Source: Desulfovibrio sp. (GTDB lineage: Bacteria; Desulfobacterota; Desulfovibrionia; Desulfovibrionales; Desulfovibrionaceae). From it: DNA of 64,000 nt. Numbering within the stretch: the first letter of the stretch is position 1; the number at the start of each line of letters is the position of its first letter. This document shows positions 17,011 to 25,391 of this stretch, in pieces. The stretch is from the NCBI RefSeq assembly GCF_019422935.1, contig NZ_JAHZCJ010000003.1, forward strand, positions 1 to 64,000, in the 5' to 3' direction. Below the pieces are notes generated by a model, which searched no databases, was not told the origin of the DNA, and saw nothing but the letters and a program-made list of their open reading frames with translations. Both the position numbers and the translations under genes were made by a program.

Positions 17011-18150
17011 ATGCTAGACGCAACATACTACGCCGCACTGGGCCTTTCGTCTATCCGCGAAAAGGTGCTCTCCGGGGAGCGGCTTTCGCCCGAAGACGGG
17101 CTGACACTGTTCAACTGCCCCGATATTACAGCCGTAGGCGCGCTCGCGCTGCACGTGCGCTGCCGCCTGCACGGCCACAAGGCCTTTTATGTGGTCAATC
17201 GGCAAATCAACTATACCAATGTGTGCGTCAACGGCTGCACCTTTTGCGCCTTCCGCCGCGACAGGGAGGACGAGCCGGGCGCGTTTGCCATGAGCCTTGA
17301 CGACGTGCTGGCCCGCCTGCGCGCCGCAGACGCGACCCCCCTGCATCTGGACGAACTGCACATCGTGGGCGGCTGCCACCCCACGCGGCCCCTCGCCTGG
17401 TTTGAAGACATGATTCGCGCGGTGCGGGCCTTCAACCCCAACCTGCCGGTCAAGGCCTTTACCGCCGTAGAAATTGAACATTTTGCGCGTCTTGAAGGCA
17501 TCAGCACCCTTGAGGTGCTCAAACGCCTGCAGAACGCGGGCCTTGTGATGATGCCCGGCGGCGGCGCGGAAATTTTTGACGAAGAGCTGCGCCCGCAGAT
17601 CTGCCCGCACAAGGCCGATGCCAAGGCATGGCTGCGCATTCAGGGCGAGGCTCACAGCCTCGGCATTGCCACCAACTGCACAATGCTGTTCGGGCATATC
17701 GAATCATACGAACATCGTATCGACCACCTCTGCCGCCTGCGCGAGCAGCAGGACAAGAGCGGCGGCTTTACCTGTTTTATCCCCCTGCCCTTCCTTACGG
17801 ATCACAGCCGCCTCAAGCTGCCGGAAGACAAGGTCGGCCCCCAGCGCGGGCTGGATCAGTTGCGCACTGTGGCTGTTTCGCGCCTCATGCTCGACAACAT
17901 CCCCCACCTCAAGGCCTACTGGATCATGATGGCCCCCAAGCTGGCCCCCGTGGCCCTGTGGTACGGCGCGGACGATCTGGACGGCACCATCATTGAAGAG
18001 CGCATCGGCCACATGGCGGGCGCGCAGTCTGCCCAGGGCATGACTATTGAGGAACTCGAACACCTTATTCGCGAATCGGGTTTTACCCCGGTACGGCGCA
18101 ACGCCACCTTCAACACCCTGAACGACGAATCCACGGAGGCGCGCCAGTGA
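17011..18150 (+). CDS. mqnE: Aminodeoxyfutalosine synthase MqnE
   Basis: A 379-residue radical-SAM enzyme that joins adenosyl from SAM to 3-[(1-carboxyvinyl)oxy]benzoate. The cluster motif is CVNGCTFC (about residue 71). The TNVCVNGCTFCAF and HIVGGCHP segments distinguish MqnE from MqnC. The ATG at 17011 follows AGGA. The gene ends in TGA overlapping the GTG of mqnC (GTGA), indicating translational coupling. Confidence 0.93.
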   Translation: MLDATYYAALGLSSIREKVLSGERLSPEDGLTLFNCPDITAVGALALHVRCRLHGHKAFYVVNRQINYTNVCVNGCTFCAFRRDREDEPGAFAMSLDDVLARLRAADATPLHLDELHIVGGCHPTRPLAWFEDMIRAVRAFNPNLPVKAFTAVEIEHFARLEGISTLEVLKRLQNAGLVMMPGGGAEIFDEELRPQICPHKADAKAWLRIQGEAHSLGIATNCTMLFGHIESYEHRIDHLCRLREQQDKSGGFTCFIPLPFLTDHSRLKLPEDKVGPQRGLDQLRTVAVSRLMLDNIPHLKAYWIMMAPKLAPVALWYGADDLDGTIIEERIGHMAGAQSAQGMTIEELEHLIRESGFTPVRRNATFNTLNDESTEARQ

Positions 18151-19277
18151 GTACGTTTTTCCCCGCGCACAGCCCCTTTGACGAACAGGGCGCAGAATTT
18201 GAAGACGTGCACCAGGCCGCAGCCCTTGCCGCCAGCGGGCAGCGGCTTGACCGCGCTGCCGCCGAAGCCCTGTACTACAAGGCCAGCCTGCACACGCTTG
18301 CCCAACTGGCCCATGCTATGCGTCTGCGCCTGCACCCTGAACCCATTGTCACCTACGTGGGCGACCGCAACATCAACTATTCCAACGTGTGCGTGTGCGC
18401 CTGCCGCTTCTGCGCCTTTTTCCGCGCGCCCGATCAGGAAGGCGGCTACGTCATCAGCCGAGACGAAATGGCGCAGAAGATCGAGGAGACTCTTGCCCTC
18501 GGCGGTACCCAGGTGCTGCTCCAGGGCGGGCATCACCCCGACCTGCCGCTGGAATGGTACGAAGACCTGCTGCGCTGGATGCGGGCCACATGGCCGCAAC
18601 TGCACATCCACGCCTTTTCGCCGCCGGAGATTTTCTTCTGGGCCGAGAAATTCGGCCTTTCCGTAACGGAGGTGCTGCGCCGTCTGAAAGAAGCCGGCCT
18701 GCAATCTCTGCCCGGCGGCGGGGCGGAGATTCTGCACACAGACGTGCGCGCCCAGGTTTCGCCCAACAAATGCACTGCCGAGCAGTGGCTCGGCGTTATG
18801 GAAGAAGCCCACAAGCTGGGCCTGCGCACCACCGCCACCATGATGTTCGGCCACGAGGAAGAACCCGCGCACAGGCTGGATCACCTCTTTGCCGTGCGCG
18901 AGGTGCAGGACCGCACCCACGGCTTCACGGCCTTTATTCCGTGGACATTCCAGCCAGCGCACACGCGCATCGACGTTGACCCGCTGCCCGCGCCCGCCTA
19001 CCTGCGCCTGCTGGCAGTCTCGCGTCTGGTGCTGGACAACATCGCCAACATCCAGGCCTCGTGGGTGACCATGGGGCCGCAGGTGGCCCAGCTGGCCCTG
19101 TTCTACGGCGCCAACGACTTCGGCTCCCTGATGATTGAAGAAAACGTGGTGGCCGCCGCCGGGGTTTCCTTCCATATGAACCGCAGCGACATCCACAAGG
19201 TCATCAGCACGGCTGGCTTTACCCCTGTGCAGCGCACCATGGACTACACGCCCGTGGTTCCCCAGCCTGAAGTGTAA
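18147..19277 (+). CDS. mqnC: Cyclic dehypoxanthine futalosine synthase MqnC
   Basis: A 376-residue radical-SAM enzyme that cyclises dehypoxanthine futalosine. The motif CVCACRFC is preceded by RNINYSNV and followed by LLQGGHHPDLPLEWYE, diagnostic of MqnC. The start is a GTG within the mqnE stop. It closely resembles MqnE in overall design, as expected of paralogues. A hairpin at 19302-19329 follows. Confidence 0.93.
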   Translation: MSTFFPAHSPFDEQGAEFEDVHQAAALAASGQRLDRAAAEALYYKASLHTLAQLAHAMRLRLHPEPIVTYVGDRNINYSNVCVCACRFCAFFRAPDQEGGYVISRDEMAQKIEETLALGGTQVLLQGGHHPDLPLEWYEDLLRWMRATWPQLHIHAFSPPEIFFWAEKFGLSVTEVLRRLKEAGLQSLPGGGAEILHTDVRAQVSPNKCTAEQWLGVMEEAHKLGLRTTATMMFGHEEEPAHRLDHLFAVREVQDRTHGFTAFIPWTFQPAHTRIDVDPLPAPAYLRLLAVSRLVLDNIANIQASWVTMGPQVAQLALFYGANDFGSLMIEENVVAAAGVSFHMNRSDIHKVISTAGFTPVQRTMDYTPVVPQPEV

Positions 19278-19301
19278 GGCTTCCGACGCATGTAAATTCC
19301 A

Positions 19302-19329
19302 CGTTTCCGGGGGTTCGCCCCCGGAAACG
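19302..19329 (+). other. Perfect 12-bp hairpin with TTCG loop between mqnC and mqnA
   Basis: CGTTTCCGGGGG (19302-19313), loop TTCG, CCCCCGGAAACG (19318-19329), followed only by CGTTTT. The very stable tetraloop stem with a short T run could be a partial terminator that lowers mqnA expression, or an mRNA-stabilising hairpin. Confidence 0.65.
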
Positions 19330-19393
19330 CGTTTTGGCCGCACATTCAAATTTCGCCCATCGGCTTTGCCCCTGGCAAAAGGTAATCCGTCCC

Positions 19394-20245
19394 ATGACCG
19401 AGCAAAAGAAAACTCCCCCCGTACTGCGCATGGGCCGCATTGGCTATCTCAACGTACTGCCCATCTATCACCCGCTTGAAGCCGGCATTCTGCCGCATGA
19501 TTACGAGCTTGTTTCCGGCCCGCCAGCCCTGCTCAACACCATGATGGCGCGCGGCGAACTGCACGTTTCGTCCTGCTCGTGTTTTGAATATGCCAGCCGC
19601 CCGGAGCGCTACCAGCTTGTGGAAGACCTCTCCATCGGCTCCCACGGCCCGGTCATGAGCGTGCTGCTGCTCTCGCGCGTGCCCTTTGACCAGCTTGAAG
19701 GGCAGGAAATCCTCATCAGCGGCGAAACACATACCTCGGTGGCCCTGCTGCGCCTCATCATGCGCGACAGGTTCAAGCTCAACGTCACATTCACCACCGG
19801 GCAGGTGACTCCGGCCCTGCGCGGCAAAAACCCGCCCATGGCCTTTCTGGCCATCGGCGATGAAGCCCTGCGCCTGCGCAACCATCCCGAGTATCCGCAC
19901 CGTCTCGATCTGGCTGAGGCATGGCGCGACTGGACAGGCCTGCCCTTTATTTTCGGCCTGTGGGTTGTCAGCCGCGCAGCCGCAGAGGCAAAGCTCTTTA
20001 CCAGCGACCCCGGCGCGCTGCTGCGGCAGGGCCGCGACTGGGGCCTTGAGCACATGGACGTTATCCTTGACCTCACGGCCCACGGCTGCCCCCTCTCTCG
20101 CGAGGAGCTGGCCTTCTACTACAGCAAGGGCCTTGTTTACACCCTGGGCGAAGAAGAACAGCGGGGCTTGAGCCTTTTTTATCAAATGCTGGCGGACGCG
20201 GGCATGATCGCCAAGGCTCCGGCTCTGGAATTTTTCAAACTGTAA
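19394..20245 (+). CDS. mqnA: Chorismate dehydratase MqnA
   Basis: A 283-residue protein of the periplasmic-binding-protein-fold MqnA family, which dehydrates chorismate to 3-[(1-carboxyvinyl)oxy]benzoate, the first committed step of the futalosine route. The N-terminus MGRIGYLNVLPIYHPLE is typical, and SSCSCFEYA and GPVMSVLLLSR follow. It completes the A, C, D, E set here. MqnB (futalosine hydrolase) and the late genes are not in the window. A terminator follows at 20309. Confidence 0.92.
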   Translation: MTEQKKTPPVLRMGRIGYLNVLPIYHPLEAGILPHDYELVSGPPALLNTMMARGELHVSSCSCFEYASRPERYQLVEDLSIGSHGPVMSVLLLSRVPFDQLEGQEILISGETHTSVALLRLIMRDRFKLNVTFTTGQVTPALRGKNPPMAFLAIGDEALRLRNHPEYPHRLDLAEAWRDWTGLPFIFGLWVVSRAAAEAKLFTSDPGALLRQGRDWGLEHMDVILDLTAHGCPLSREELAFYYSKGLVYTLGEEEQRGLSLFYQMLADAGMIAKAPALEFFKL

Positions 20246-20308
20246 TTTTGCGCGGCGGGTATTTTCGCCTGAAAAAAATTTTTGCCGCAGGGCAAGAAAA
20301 AATTGGCA

Positions 20309-20349
20309 TGGAGCAGCCTGGCCATGAGGCTCAAGCTGCTCCATTTTTT
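20309..20349 (+). terminator. Intrinsic terminator of the mqn genes
   Basis: TGGAGCAGC (20309-20317) pairs with GCTGCTCCA (20335-20343), with extra pairing in the loop, then six T residues. It lies about 65 bases after the mqnA stop. Confidence 0.85.
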
Positions 20350-20495
20350 GCGGTATTTACATAGCAATTCAGTAAGTTGTCATAGCCACCAGATGACTTT
20401 TCAGCCTTAAAAATTACCGCAAAGCCTACAGCCAGGCCAAAATATTTTTCCCAGAATTATCATCCAGCACATGGAATGGAAGAACAAACTAACCT

Positions 20496-20530
20496 AGTGT
20501 CAGTGCCCACGCGCGTACTGACACTTTTTT
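20496..20530 (+). terminator. Terminator-like hairpin 16 bases before a start codon (candidate attenuator)
   Basis: AGTGTCAGT (20496-20504) pairs perfectly with ACTGACACT (20517-20525), followed by six T residues. The mqn operon already has its own terminator 150 bases earlier, and the transporter ATG is at 20547. The position suggests a leader attenuator for the downstream transporter/AprAB-like operon. No classic riboswitch motif was recognised. Confidence 0.65.
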
Positions 20531-20546
20531 ATCGTGGGGTAGGTAT

Positions 20547-22094
20547 ATGACACAGGTTCCTTCCGCCGCAGGGCGGTCTTTTTTGGGCTATCTTTGTGAA
20601 AATATTCGTAATAGGGGCAAAAATCCCCTGCGCGCTTTCACGGGCTTTGCCCTGGCATGGGTTGCGTTTTTTCTGCTGTGGAATGTGATCCCCCCATTTG
20701 ATGGGCTGACGCACAACGGCATGGCCGTTCTGGGCATTGTGGTGTGGGCCAGCATCATGTGGGTCAGCGAGGCCATGCCCGCAGGCGTGACAGGCATTTC
20801 CATTCCCACCATGCTGCTGATCACCCAGGCTCTGCCCTGGAACAACGGCAAGCCGCCCATGGCAATCATCTTTGCCGGATTCACCGATCACGTTATCTGG
20901 CTGTGCCTGTTTGCCTTCATGGTGGCCGCGGTCATGCAGCTCATTGGCCTTGACCGCCGCATAGCCCTGGGCATTCTGGCCCGCTTCAAGGCTTCGTCCG
21001 TATGCCGGGTTATCTGGGGCATGTTCTTTGTGAACATTGTTCTGGGCTTTCTGGTGCCTGCGGCCAATGCCCGCGCCGCCACCCTGCTGCCCGTGGTGCA
21101 GGGCATCTGCAATCTGCTGGGCGACACGCCCGAAGAACGCGCCGCCAAAAAGGCCCTTGTCATCCAGTCTCTGGTTTACGGCTCCATGATCTGCGGCATG
21201 TTCATCATGACCGCCCACCTGCCAAACATGATTCTGGTGGGTATTTTTGAAAAAAACGGCTTCACCAACATCAACTTTCTCAACTGGATGCTCTTGCAGT
21301 TTCCGTATCTTGGCATGTTTGTGCTGACCAACTGGTGGACGCGCTACTACTTCAAGACCAACTGCGTTTCCATCGCGGGCGGCTCGACCACCATTGAAAA
21401 AAGCTACAAAGAGCTTGGCCCCATGAGCATGGCGGAAAAAACCCTGCTGGGCATTTTCCTGCTGGTCGGATTCATGTTTGTGACGGGCAAGGGCAGCTTT
21501 ATTTATGAACTGCACCGCCAGCCCCTGGGCGTTATCGGCCTGGTGGGCATGATGGTGCTGTTTGCCCCCGGCATGATGCCCTGTTCGTGGAAGGCCGTGC
21601 AGCAAAAGACCATCTGGGGCACATTTTTGCTGCTGGGCGGCGCAATGACCATGACCACCGCCATGACCCAGGCTGGCGTGGCGCAGTGGCTTGCCGACCA
21701 CATCCACAGCATGGTTGTGGGCATGAACTGGTGGCAGACCGTGCTGACCATGATGGTGGGCACGCATATTATCCGCCTTGGCATGCTCTCCAACGTGGCT
21801 GCCGTGGCCATGCTTGCCCCGGTGGTATTTGCCATGGCGCCCAAGCTTGGGCTGCACCCCGTGGCCTTTACCCTGCTGGTGTGCGATACCGATACCTTCG
21901 CCTACCTGCTGCCCACCCAGATTACCGCCGCTGTCATTGCGCACAGCACAGAAACCTTCTCTACCGCCGACTACGCCAAGGTGGGTTCTGTGGCCGTGCT
22001 TATCGCCATCGCCTACGGCGTCTGCGTCATGGCTCCCTGGTACGCGCTGCTCGGCATGCCCGTGTGGAACCCAGCCGCAGCCTGGCCTTTTTAA
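20547..22094 (+). CDS. DASS (SLC13)-family anion symporter
   Basis: A 515-residue membrane protein with about eleven to twelve hydrophobic segments of the divalent anion:sodium symporter family, which takes up dicarboxylates or sulfate. The region FVNIVLGFLVPAANARAATLLPV fits the first SNT-type substrate loop. The substrate is not decided by sequence. The genes directly downstream are AprA- and AprB-like, which favours sulfate or a related sulfur anion, though a dicarboxylate is possible. GGGTAGG lies just before the ATG, and a terminator-like hairpin precedes it. Confidence 0.85.
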   Translation: MTQVPSAAGRSFLGYLCENIRNRGKNPLRAFTGFALAWVAFFLLWNVIPPFDGLTHNGMAVLGIVVWASIMWVSEAMPAGVTGISIPTMLLITQALPWNNGKPPMAIIFAGFTDHVIWLCLFAFMVAAVMQLIGLDRRIALGILARFKASSVCRVIWGMFFVNIVLGFLVPAANARAATLLPVVQGICNLLGDTPEERAAKKALVIQSLVYGSMICGMFIMTAHLPNMILVGIFEKNGFTNINFLNWMLLQFPYLGMFVLTNWWTRYYFKTNCVSIAGGSTTIEKSYKELGPMSMAEKTLLGIFLLVGFMFVTGKGSFIYELHRQPLGVIGLVGMMVLFAPGMMPCSWKAVQQKTIWGTFLLLGGAMTMTTAMTQAGVAQWLADHIHSMVVGMNWWQTVLTMMVGTHIIRLGMLSNVAAVAMLAPVVFAMAPKLGLHPVAFTLLVCDTDTFAYLLPTQITAAVIAHSTETFSTADYAKVGSVAVLIAIAYGVCVMAPWYALLGMPVWNPAAAWPF

Positions 22095-22124
22095 TCGCCC
22101 CAACCCTTTGCCCGAGAGGACATT

Positions 22125-23897
22125 ATGGCACGCATAAAAACAACACATGCGGTCGATTTTCGGCCAACCAGCCTGAACGACATTGAAACCGTCGAGGTAA
22201 CCGCCGACCTGCTGATCATCGGCGGCGGCAATGCCGGCTGCTTTGTGGCAACGGAAACAGCGCGTCTCAACCCCGCAGCCAAAATCGTTATTGTGGAAAA
22301 GGCCGACATCATGCGCTCCGGCGCGTGTTCTGCCGGTATGGACGCCATCAACACCTATATTCCGCCCAACAAGACGCCTGAAGACCTCGTGCGCTGGAGC
22401 CGCTCGCAGGTTGGCGGCGGCCCCCTGCGCGAAGATCTGGCCCTCTCCAACGCACAGGAACTCAATGAATGCGTTGAAGACCTGGAACGTTGGGGCTTGC
22501 CCATTCTCCGTGATGAGCAGGGCAACATCCGCTATCGCGGCAAATGGGATATCTCCATCCACGGCGAGCAGCTCAAGCCCATCATGGCTGAAAAAGCCCT
22601 TGAAACCGGCGCGGATGTCTACAACCGCGTGGCGGCAACGGCTCTGCTGGTGCACAATGGCCGCTGCACAGGGGCCACGGGCTTTGGCGTGCGCGACGGC
22701 AAGTTCTATGTGTTCCGCGCACGGGCCACGGTGGTGAGCACTGGCGGCGCTGGCACGCTTTATAAATCCTACACCGCCGACTCCACCGACAGCGGCTCGC
22801 AAATCTGGATGTGCCCCTACTGCGTTGGTTCAGGCTACGCCATGGGCCTGCGTCAGGGCGCGGAACTCAGCAGCCTTGAGCAGCGCTGGGTCGCCACACG
22901 CACCAAGGATTTTTGCGGCCCGGTGGATACCATCTCAGTAGGTTACGGCGCCCCCATCATCAACTCCCTGGGCGAGCGCGTCATGAGCCGCTACGAAAGC
23001 GTTGGCGGCGATGCGGCCCCGCGCTACATCCGCGCCAACGCGCCCATGGAAGAATGGCTGAACGGTCGCGGCCCCTGCTTCTGCGACACCACCAACATGA
23101 CCCCGGAAAAGACCAAGGCCATGATGGAAGACTACCTCAACGAGCGTCCTTCCTTCGTGCTCTTTCTTGCCAGCCGTGGGCAGGATCCGTCCAAGGAACC
23201 CATCGAAATCTTCGGTTCTGATCCCTATATCATGGGCGGGCACACCGGCGGCGGCTACTGGGTGGACATGGAACGCATGACAACCCTGCCCGGCCTGTTT
23301 GCAGCGGGCGAAACCGCTGGCGGCAACCCAAACAAGTTTGTGGGCGGCTGCTGCGCCGAGGGCAAACTGGCCGCGCGCGGCGCTCTTGCCTACATGGCCG
23401 TAACCGATGCACCGGAGCTTGATGCCGCCCAGATCGCGCAGGAAAAGGAACGCGTGTACGCTCCCCTGCTCACGCGCGAAGAAGAAGGCGTAAGCCCTCT
23501 GGAAATGAAGGAACGCCTGCAAAGGCTCATGGATGAATACGCTGGCGGTTCCAGCCAGTTTTATCGCGTCAACGAGCAGCAGCTTGATTACGCCCTGCGG
23601 CACATCAAGATTCTGCAAAGCCAGTTCAAGCACCTGCGCGCCAAGGATCTGCACGACCTCATGCAGGCCAACGAAACCATGGACCGCGTGGACGTGGCCG
23701 AAGCCGTGGTGCATCACCTCAAGGCCCGTAAGGAAACCCGCTGGGCTGGCTGGCAGACCCGCTCGGACTACCCCCAGCGCGACGATGAAAACTTTGACTG
23801 CTTTGTGGAGTCGCGCCGCGATCCCGCCACAGGAGAAATGACAACCTTTACCCGTCCCTACGAGCAGTTGCTGCCCGGCGACAGGTACAAGCCCTAA
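22125..23897 (+). CDS. AprA-like flavoprotein (APS reductase alpha-subunit family)
   Basis: A 590-residue FAD protein of the fumarate-reductase superfamily, closest in pattern to the alpha subunit of adenylylsulfate reductase. The FAD motif is GGGNAG (about 33-38) and SGACSAGMDAINTY follows. Residues I recall lining the AprA active site have apparent equivalents: N76, W228 in QIWMCPYC, R259 in ATRTKDFCGPV and H373 in GGHTGGGYW. It is shorter than dissimilatory AprA (about 620-665 residues). The order is A then B, the reverse of the classical aprBA, and no sat or qmo genes adjoin it. It may be an assimilatory-type or otherwise specialised APS reductase, or a homologue with another substrate. 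Confidence 0.78.
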   Translation: MARIKTTHAVDFRPTSLNDIETVEVTADLLIIGGGNAGCFVATETARLNPAAKIVIVEKADIMRSGACSAGMDAINTYIPPNKTPEDLVRWSRSQVGGGPLREDLALSNAQELNECVEDLERWGLPILRDEQGNIRYRGKWDISIHGEQLKPIMAEKALETGADVYNRVAATALLVHNGRCTGATGFGVRDGKFYVFRARATVVSTGGAGTLYKSYTADSTDSGSQIWMCPYCVGSGYAMGLRQGAELSSLEQRWVATRTKDFCGPVDTISVGYGAPIINSLGERVMSRYESVGGDAAPRYIRANAPMEEWLNGRGPCFCDTTNMTPEKTKAMMEDYLNERPSFVLFLASRGQDPSKEPIEIFGSDPYIMGGHTGGGYWVDMERMTTLPGLFAAGETAGGNPNKFVGGCCAEGKLAARGALAYMAVTDAPELDAAQIAQEKERVYAPLLTREEEGVSPLEMKERLQRLMDEYAGGSSQFYRVNEQQLDYALRHIKILQSQFKHLRAKDLHDLMQANETMDRVDVAEAVVHHLKARKETRWAGWQTRSDYPQRDDENFDCFVESRRDPATGEMTTFTRPYEQLLPGDRYKP

Positions 23898-23912
23898 GTC
23901 AGGAGAAAGACA

Positions 23913-24242
23913 ATGCCGCCAAAAATCGACACGCACAAATGCAACGGCTGTAACGGGCGCGAAGAAACCCATTGCGAAGAAATCTGCCCCGGCGATCTCA
24001 TGGCTTTGAACCCCGCCACGGGCAAGGCCTACTTGCGGGCCGCCCGCGACTGCTGGGACTGCATGTCCTGCATCAAGGCCTGCCCTGCGGGCGCGCTTGA
24101 AATCAAGATGCCCTACCAGTTGGGCTACTTCAAGGCCACGCTGCGCCCCATCATGGGCTCCAACTTCATTATCTGGAAGTGCCGCGACATCAACGGGCAG
24201 GAACAGACCTACCGCTATGTGAACAGGCTGGACAAGGCCTGA
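23913..24242 (+). CDS. AprB-like ferredoxin subunit, short form
   Basis: A 109-residue protein with two [4Fe-4S] sites: Cys 10, 13, 21 and 25, and Cys 47, 50, 53 and 57 (CWDCMSCIKACP). The insertion between the first cysteines, the ICPGDLMAL segment and Trp48 match AprB rather than ordinary bacterial ferredoxins. The C-terminal part includes IIWKCRDINGQEQTYRY, as in AprB, but the long tail that wraps AprA in the dissimilatory enzyme is missing (AprB is usually about 150-165 residues). It lies 15 bases after the AprA-like gene with a good AGGAGA site and is surely its partner. Confidence 0.82.
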   Translation: MPPKIDTHKCNGCNGREETHCEEICPGDLMALNPATGKAYLRAARDCWDCMSCIKACPAGALEIKMPYQLGYFKATLRPIMGSNFIIWKCRDINGQEQTYRYVNRLDKA

Positions 24243-24267
24243 TAGCGCAGAGTAGTATGAAAATAGT

Positions 24268-24307
24268 CGCCAGCGTCCTGCCATTCCTGCACGGCGGGAC
24301 GCTGGCG
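24268..24307 (+). other. Long-loop hairpin between the AprB-like and Crp-like genes
   Basis: CGCCAGCGTCC (24268-24278) pairs perfectly with GGACGCTGGCG (24297-24307) around an 18-base loop. No T-run follows, so it is not a standard terminator. It lies 22 bases before the regulator start and could control read-through or mRNA processing. Confidence 0.55.
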
Positions 24308-24329
24308 CATCACACAGGGAAGGGCATTC

Positions 24330-25025
24330 ATGGACACATTCTGGCATCTGGAAAAGGAAGACTTTTTCAAGGGCATTGACGATGCCAAAAGCGCCTTCTT
24401 AAAAAACGCCCAGCGCCTTGAGCTGTCCAAGAATGAGATGGTCTTTCTTGAAGGTGACGCGGGAGATTCCTGCTTTTATATAGAATCCGGCCTGATACGT
24501 ATTTTCTGCATGGACCGCGCAGGCAAGGAAATGACCTTCTCCCTGCGCATGAAGGGCGAAATATTCGGCATTTCAGAAGTGCTGAACAATTCCCCGCGCA
24601 AGGCCAGCGCGCAGACGGCCAGCGCATCCGTGCTGTACGCCATCAACCGGCAGGATTTTGAAAGCATGCTTCAGGAGCATTATCCGCTGGCGCGCAGCGT
24701 CATTACCCTGCTTGGGCGCAGGCTGCGCCAGATGGGCGATCTGGTGCGCCGCCAGAACAGCGACGTTGCCAACCGGCTGGCAAGCCTGCTCATTTCTCTG
24801 GCCTACGAAACCCTGCGCACCACCGAAGGCTGGAACAAGCCCTGCGAAATCCCACTGAGCATTCCTCAGGAGCAACTGGCCTCCATGGTCGGCTCCACCC
24901 AGCCCACAGTCAGCGCAACCTTGCAGCAATTTCGCAATGCGGGGCTTATTGTTGGCTCGGGCAGACGCATTGTGCTGCTCAATCCCATTGAAATGATCTA
25001 CCGCCTCGACCACAATCTGCTGTAG
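24330..25025 (+). CDS. Crp/Fnr-family transcriptional regulator
   Basis: A 231-residue regulator. An N-terminal cyclic-nucleotide-binding-type beta roll (VFLEGDAGDSCFYIESGLIRIF, then GEIFGISEVL) is followed by a dimerisation helix and a Crp-type helix-turn-helix at about 175-205 (PQEQLASMVGSTQPTVSATL). It lacks the N-terminal cysteine set of Fnr, so it is not an obvious oxygen sensor; related Desulfovibrio regulators respond to nitrosative or redox signals. It is encoded right after the AprAB-like genes and probably controls them. I could not locate a convincing binding palindrome. Confidence 0.85.
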   Translation: MDTFWHLEKEDFFKGIDDAKSAFLKNAQRLELSKNEMVFLEGDAGDSCFYIESGLIRIFCMDRAGKEMTFSLRMKGEIFGISEVLNNSPRKASAQTASASVLYAINRQDFESMLQEHYPLARSVITLLGRRLRQMGDLVRRQNSDVANRLASLLISLAYETLRTTEGWNKPCEIPLSIPQEQLASMVGSTQPTVSATLQQFRNAGLIVGSGRRIVLLNPIEMIYRLDHNLL

Positions 25026-25391
25026 CCGCGCTACGTTATCCCGCGCCATCGCGTGACCGGGTGCGCTAGCAAGACGTCTTGCCCAGAACTCTGGCCCAGA
25101 ACTCTGGCCCAGACAAAAAATTTGCCGCTGCCCCAATAATCTTGCAGCTTATAGTCTGCCCTGCCGGTAAATGGTAAATCAGAACAAGGGCTGCACCCAG
25201 TGTCTGCCGTGTGCCCGCCATGTGGCTGCCTGCGGCCCCCTCATTCCACTCCATTCCGATTCCTGCCCCTGCAACGGATTTTGCCGTCCGTTAAAGGTAA
25301 AAACAAAGCCCGCTCTTTCGAGCGGGCTTTGCGGCATTATACGTGCAGTTTCAAAAGGCCAAAGGCCGTCCGAATGTTTTGCGTCAGGCGG
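25026..25391. other. Intergenic region with short tandem repeat
   Basis: No gene is seen. A 13-base unit, GCCCAGAACTCTG, is repeated in tandem at 25081-25093 and 25094-25106, with a partial third copy to 25113. The right part holds the terminator of the minus-strand lipoprotein gene. Confidence 0.6.
25301..25331 (-). terminator. Intrinsic terminator of the cbiK-lipoprotein unit
   Basis: On the minus strand CAAAGCCCGCTC and GAGCGGGCTTTG form a perfect 12-base stem (25304-25331) with a four-base loop, followed by TTTTTACC. It lies 60 bases past the lipoprotein stop codon at 25392. Confidence 0.88.

Noticed and set aside
20529..22802. 757-codon open frame antisense to the transporter and AprA-like gene
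   Set aside because: It is a His-rich shadow of two recognisable genes on the other strand, with no domain.
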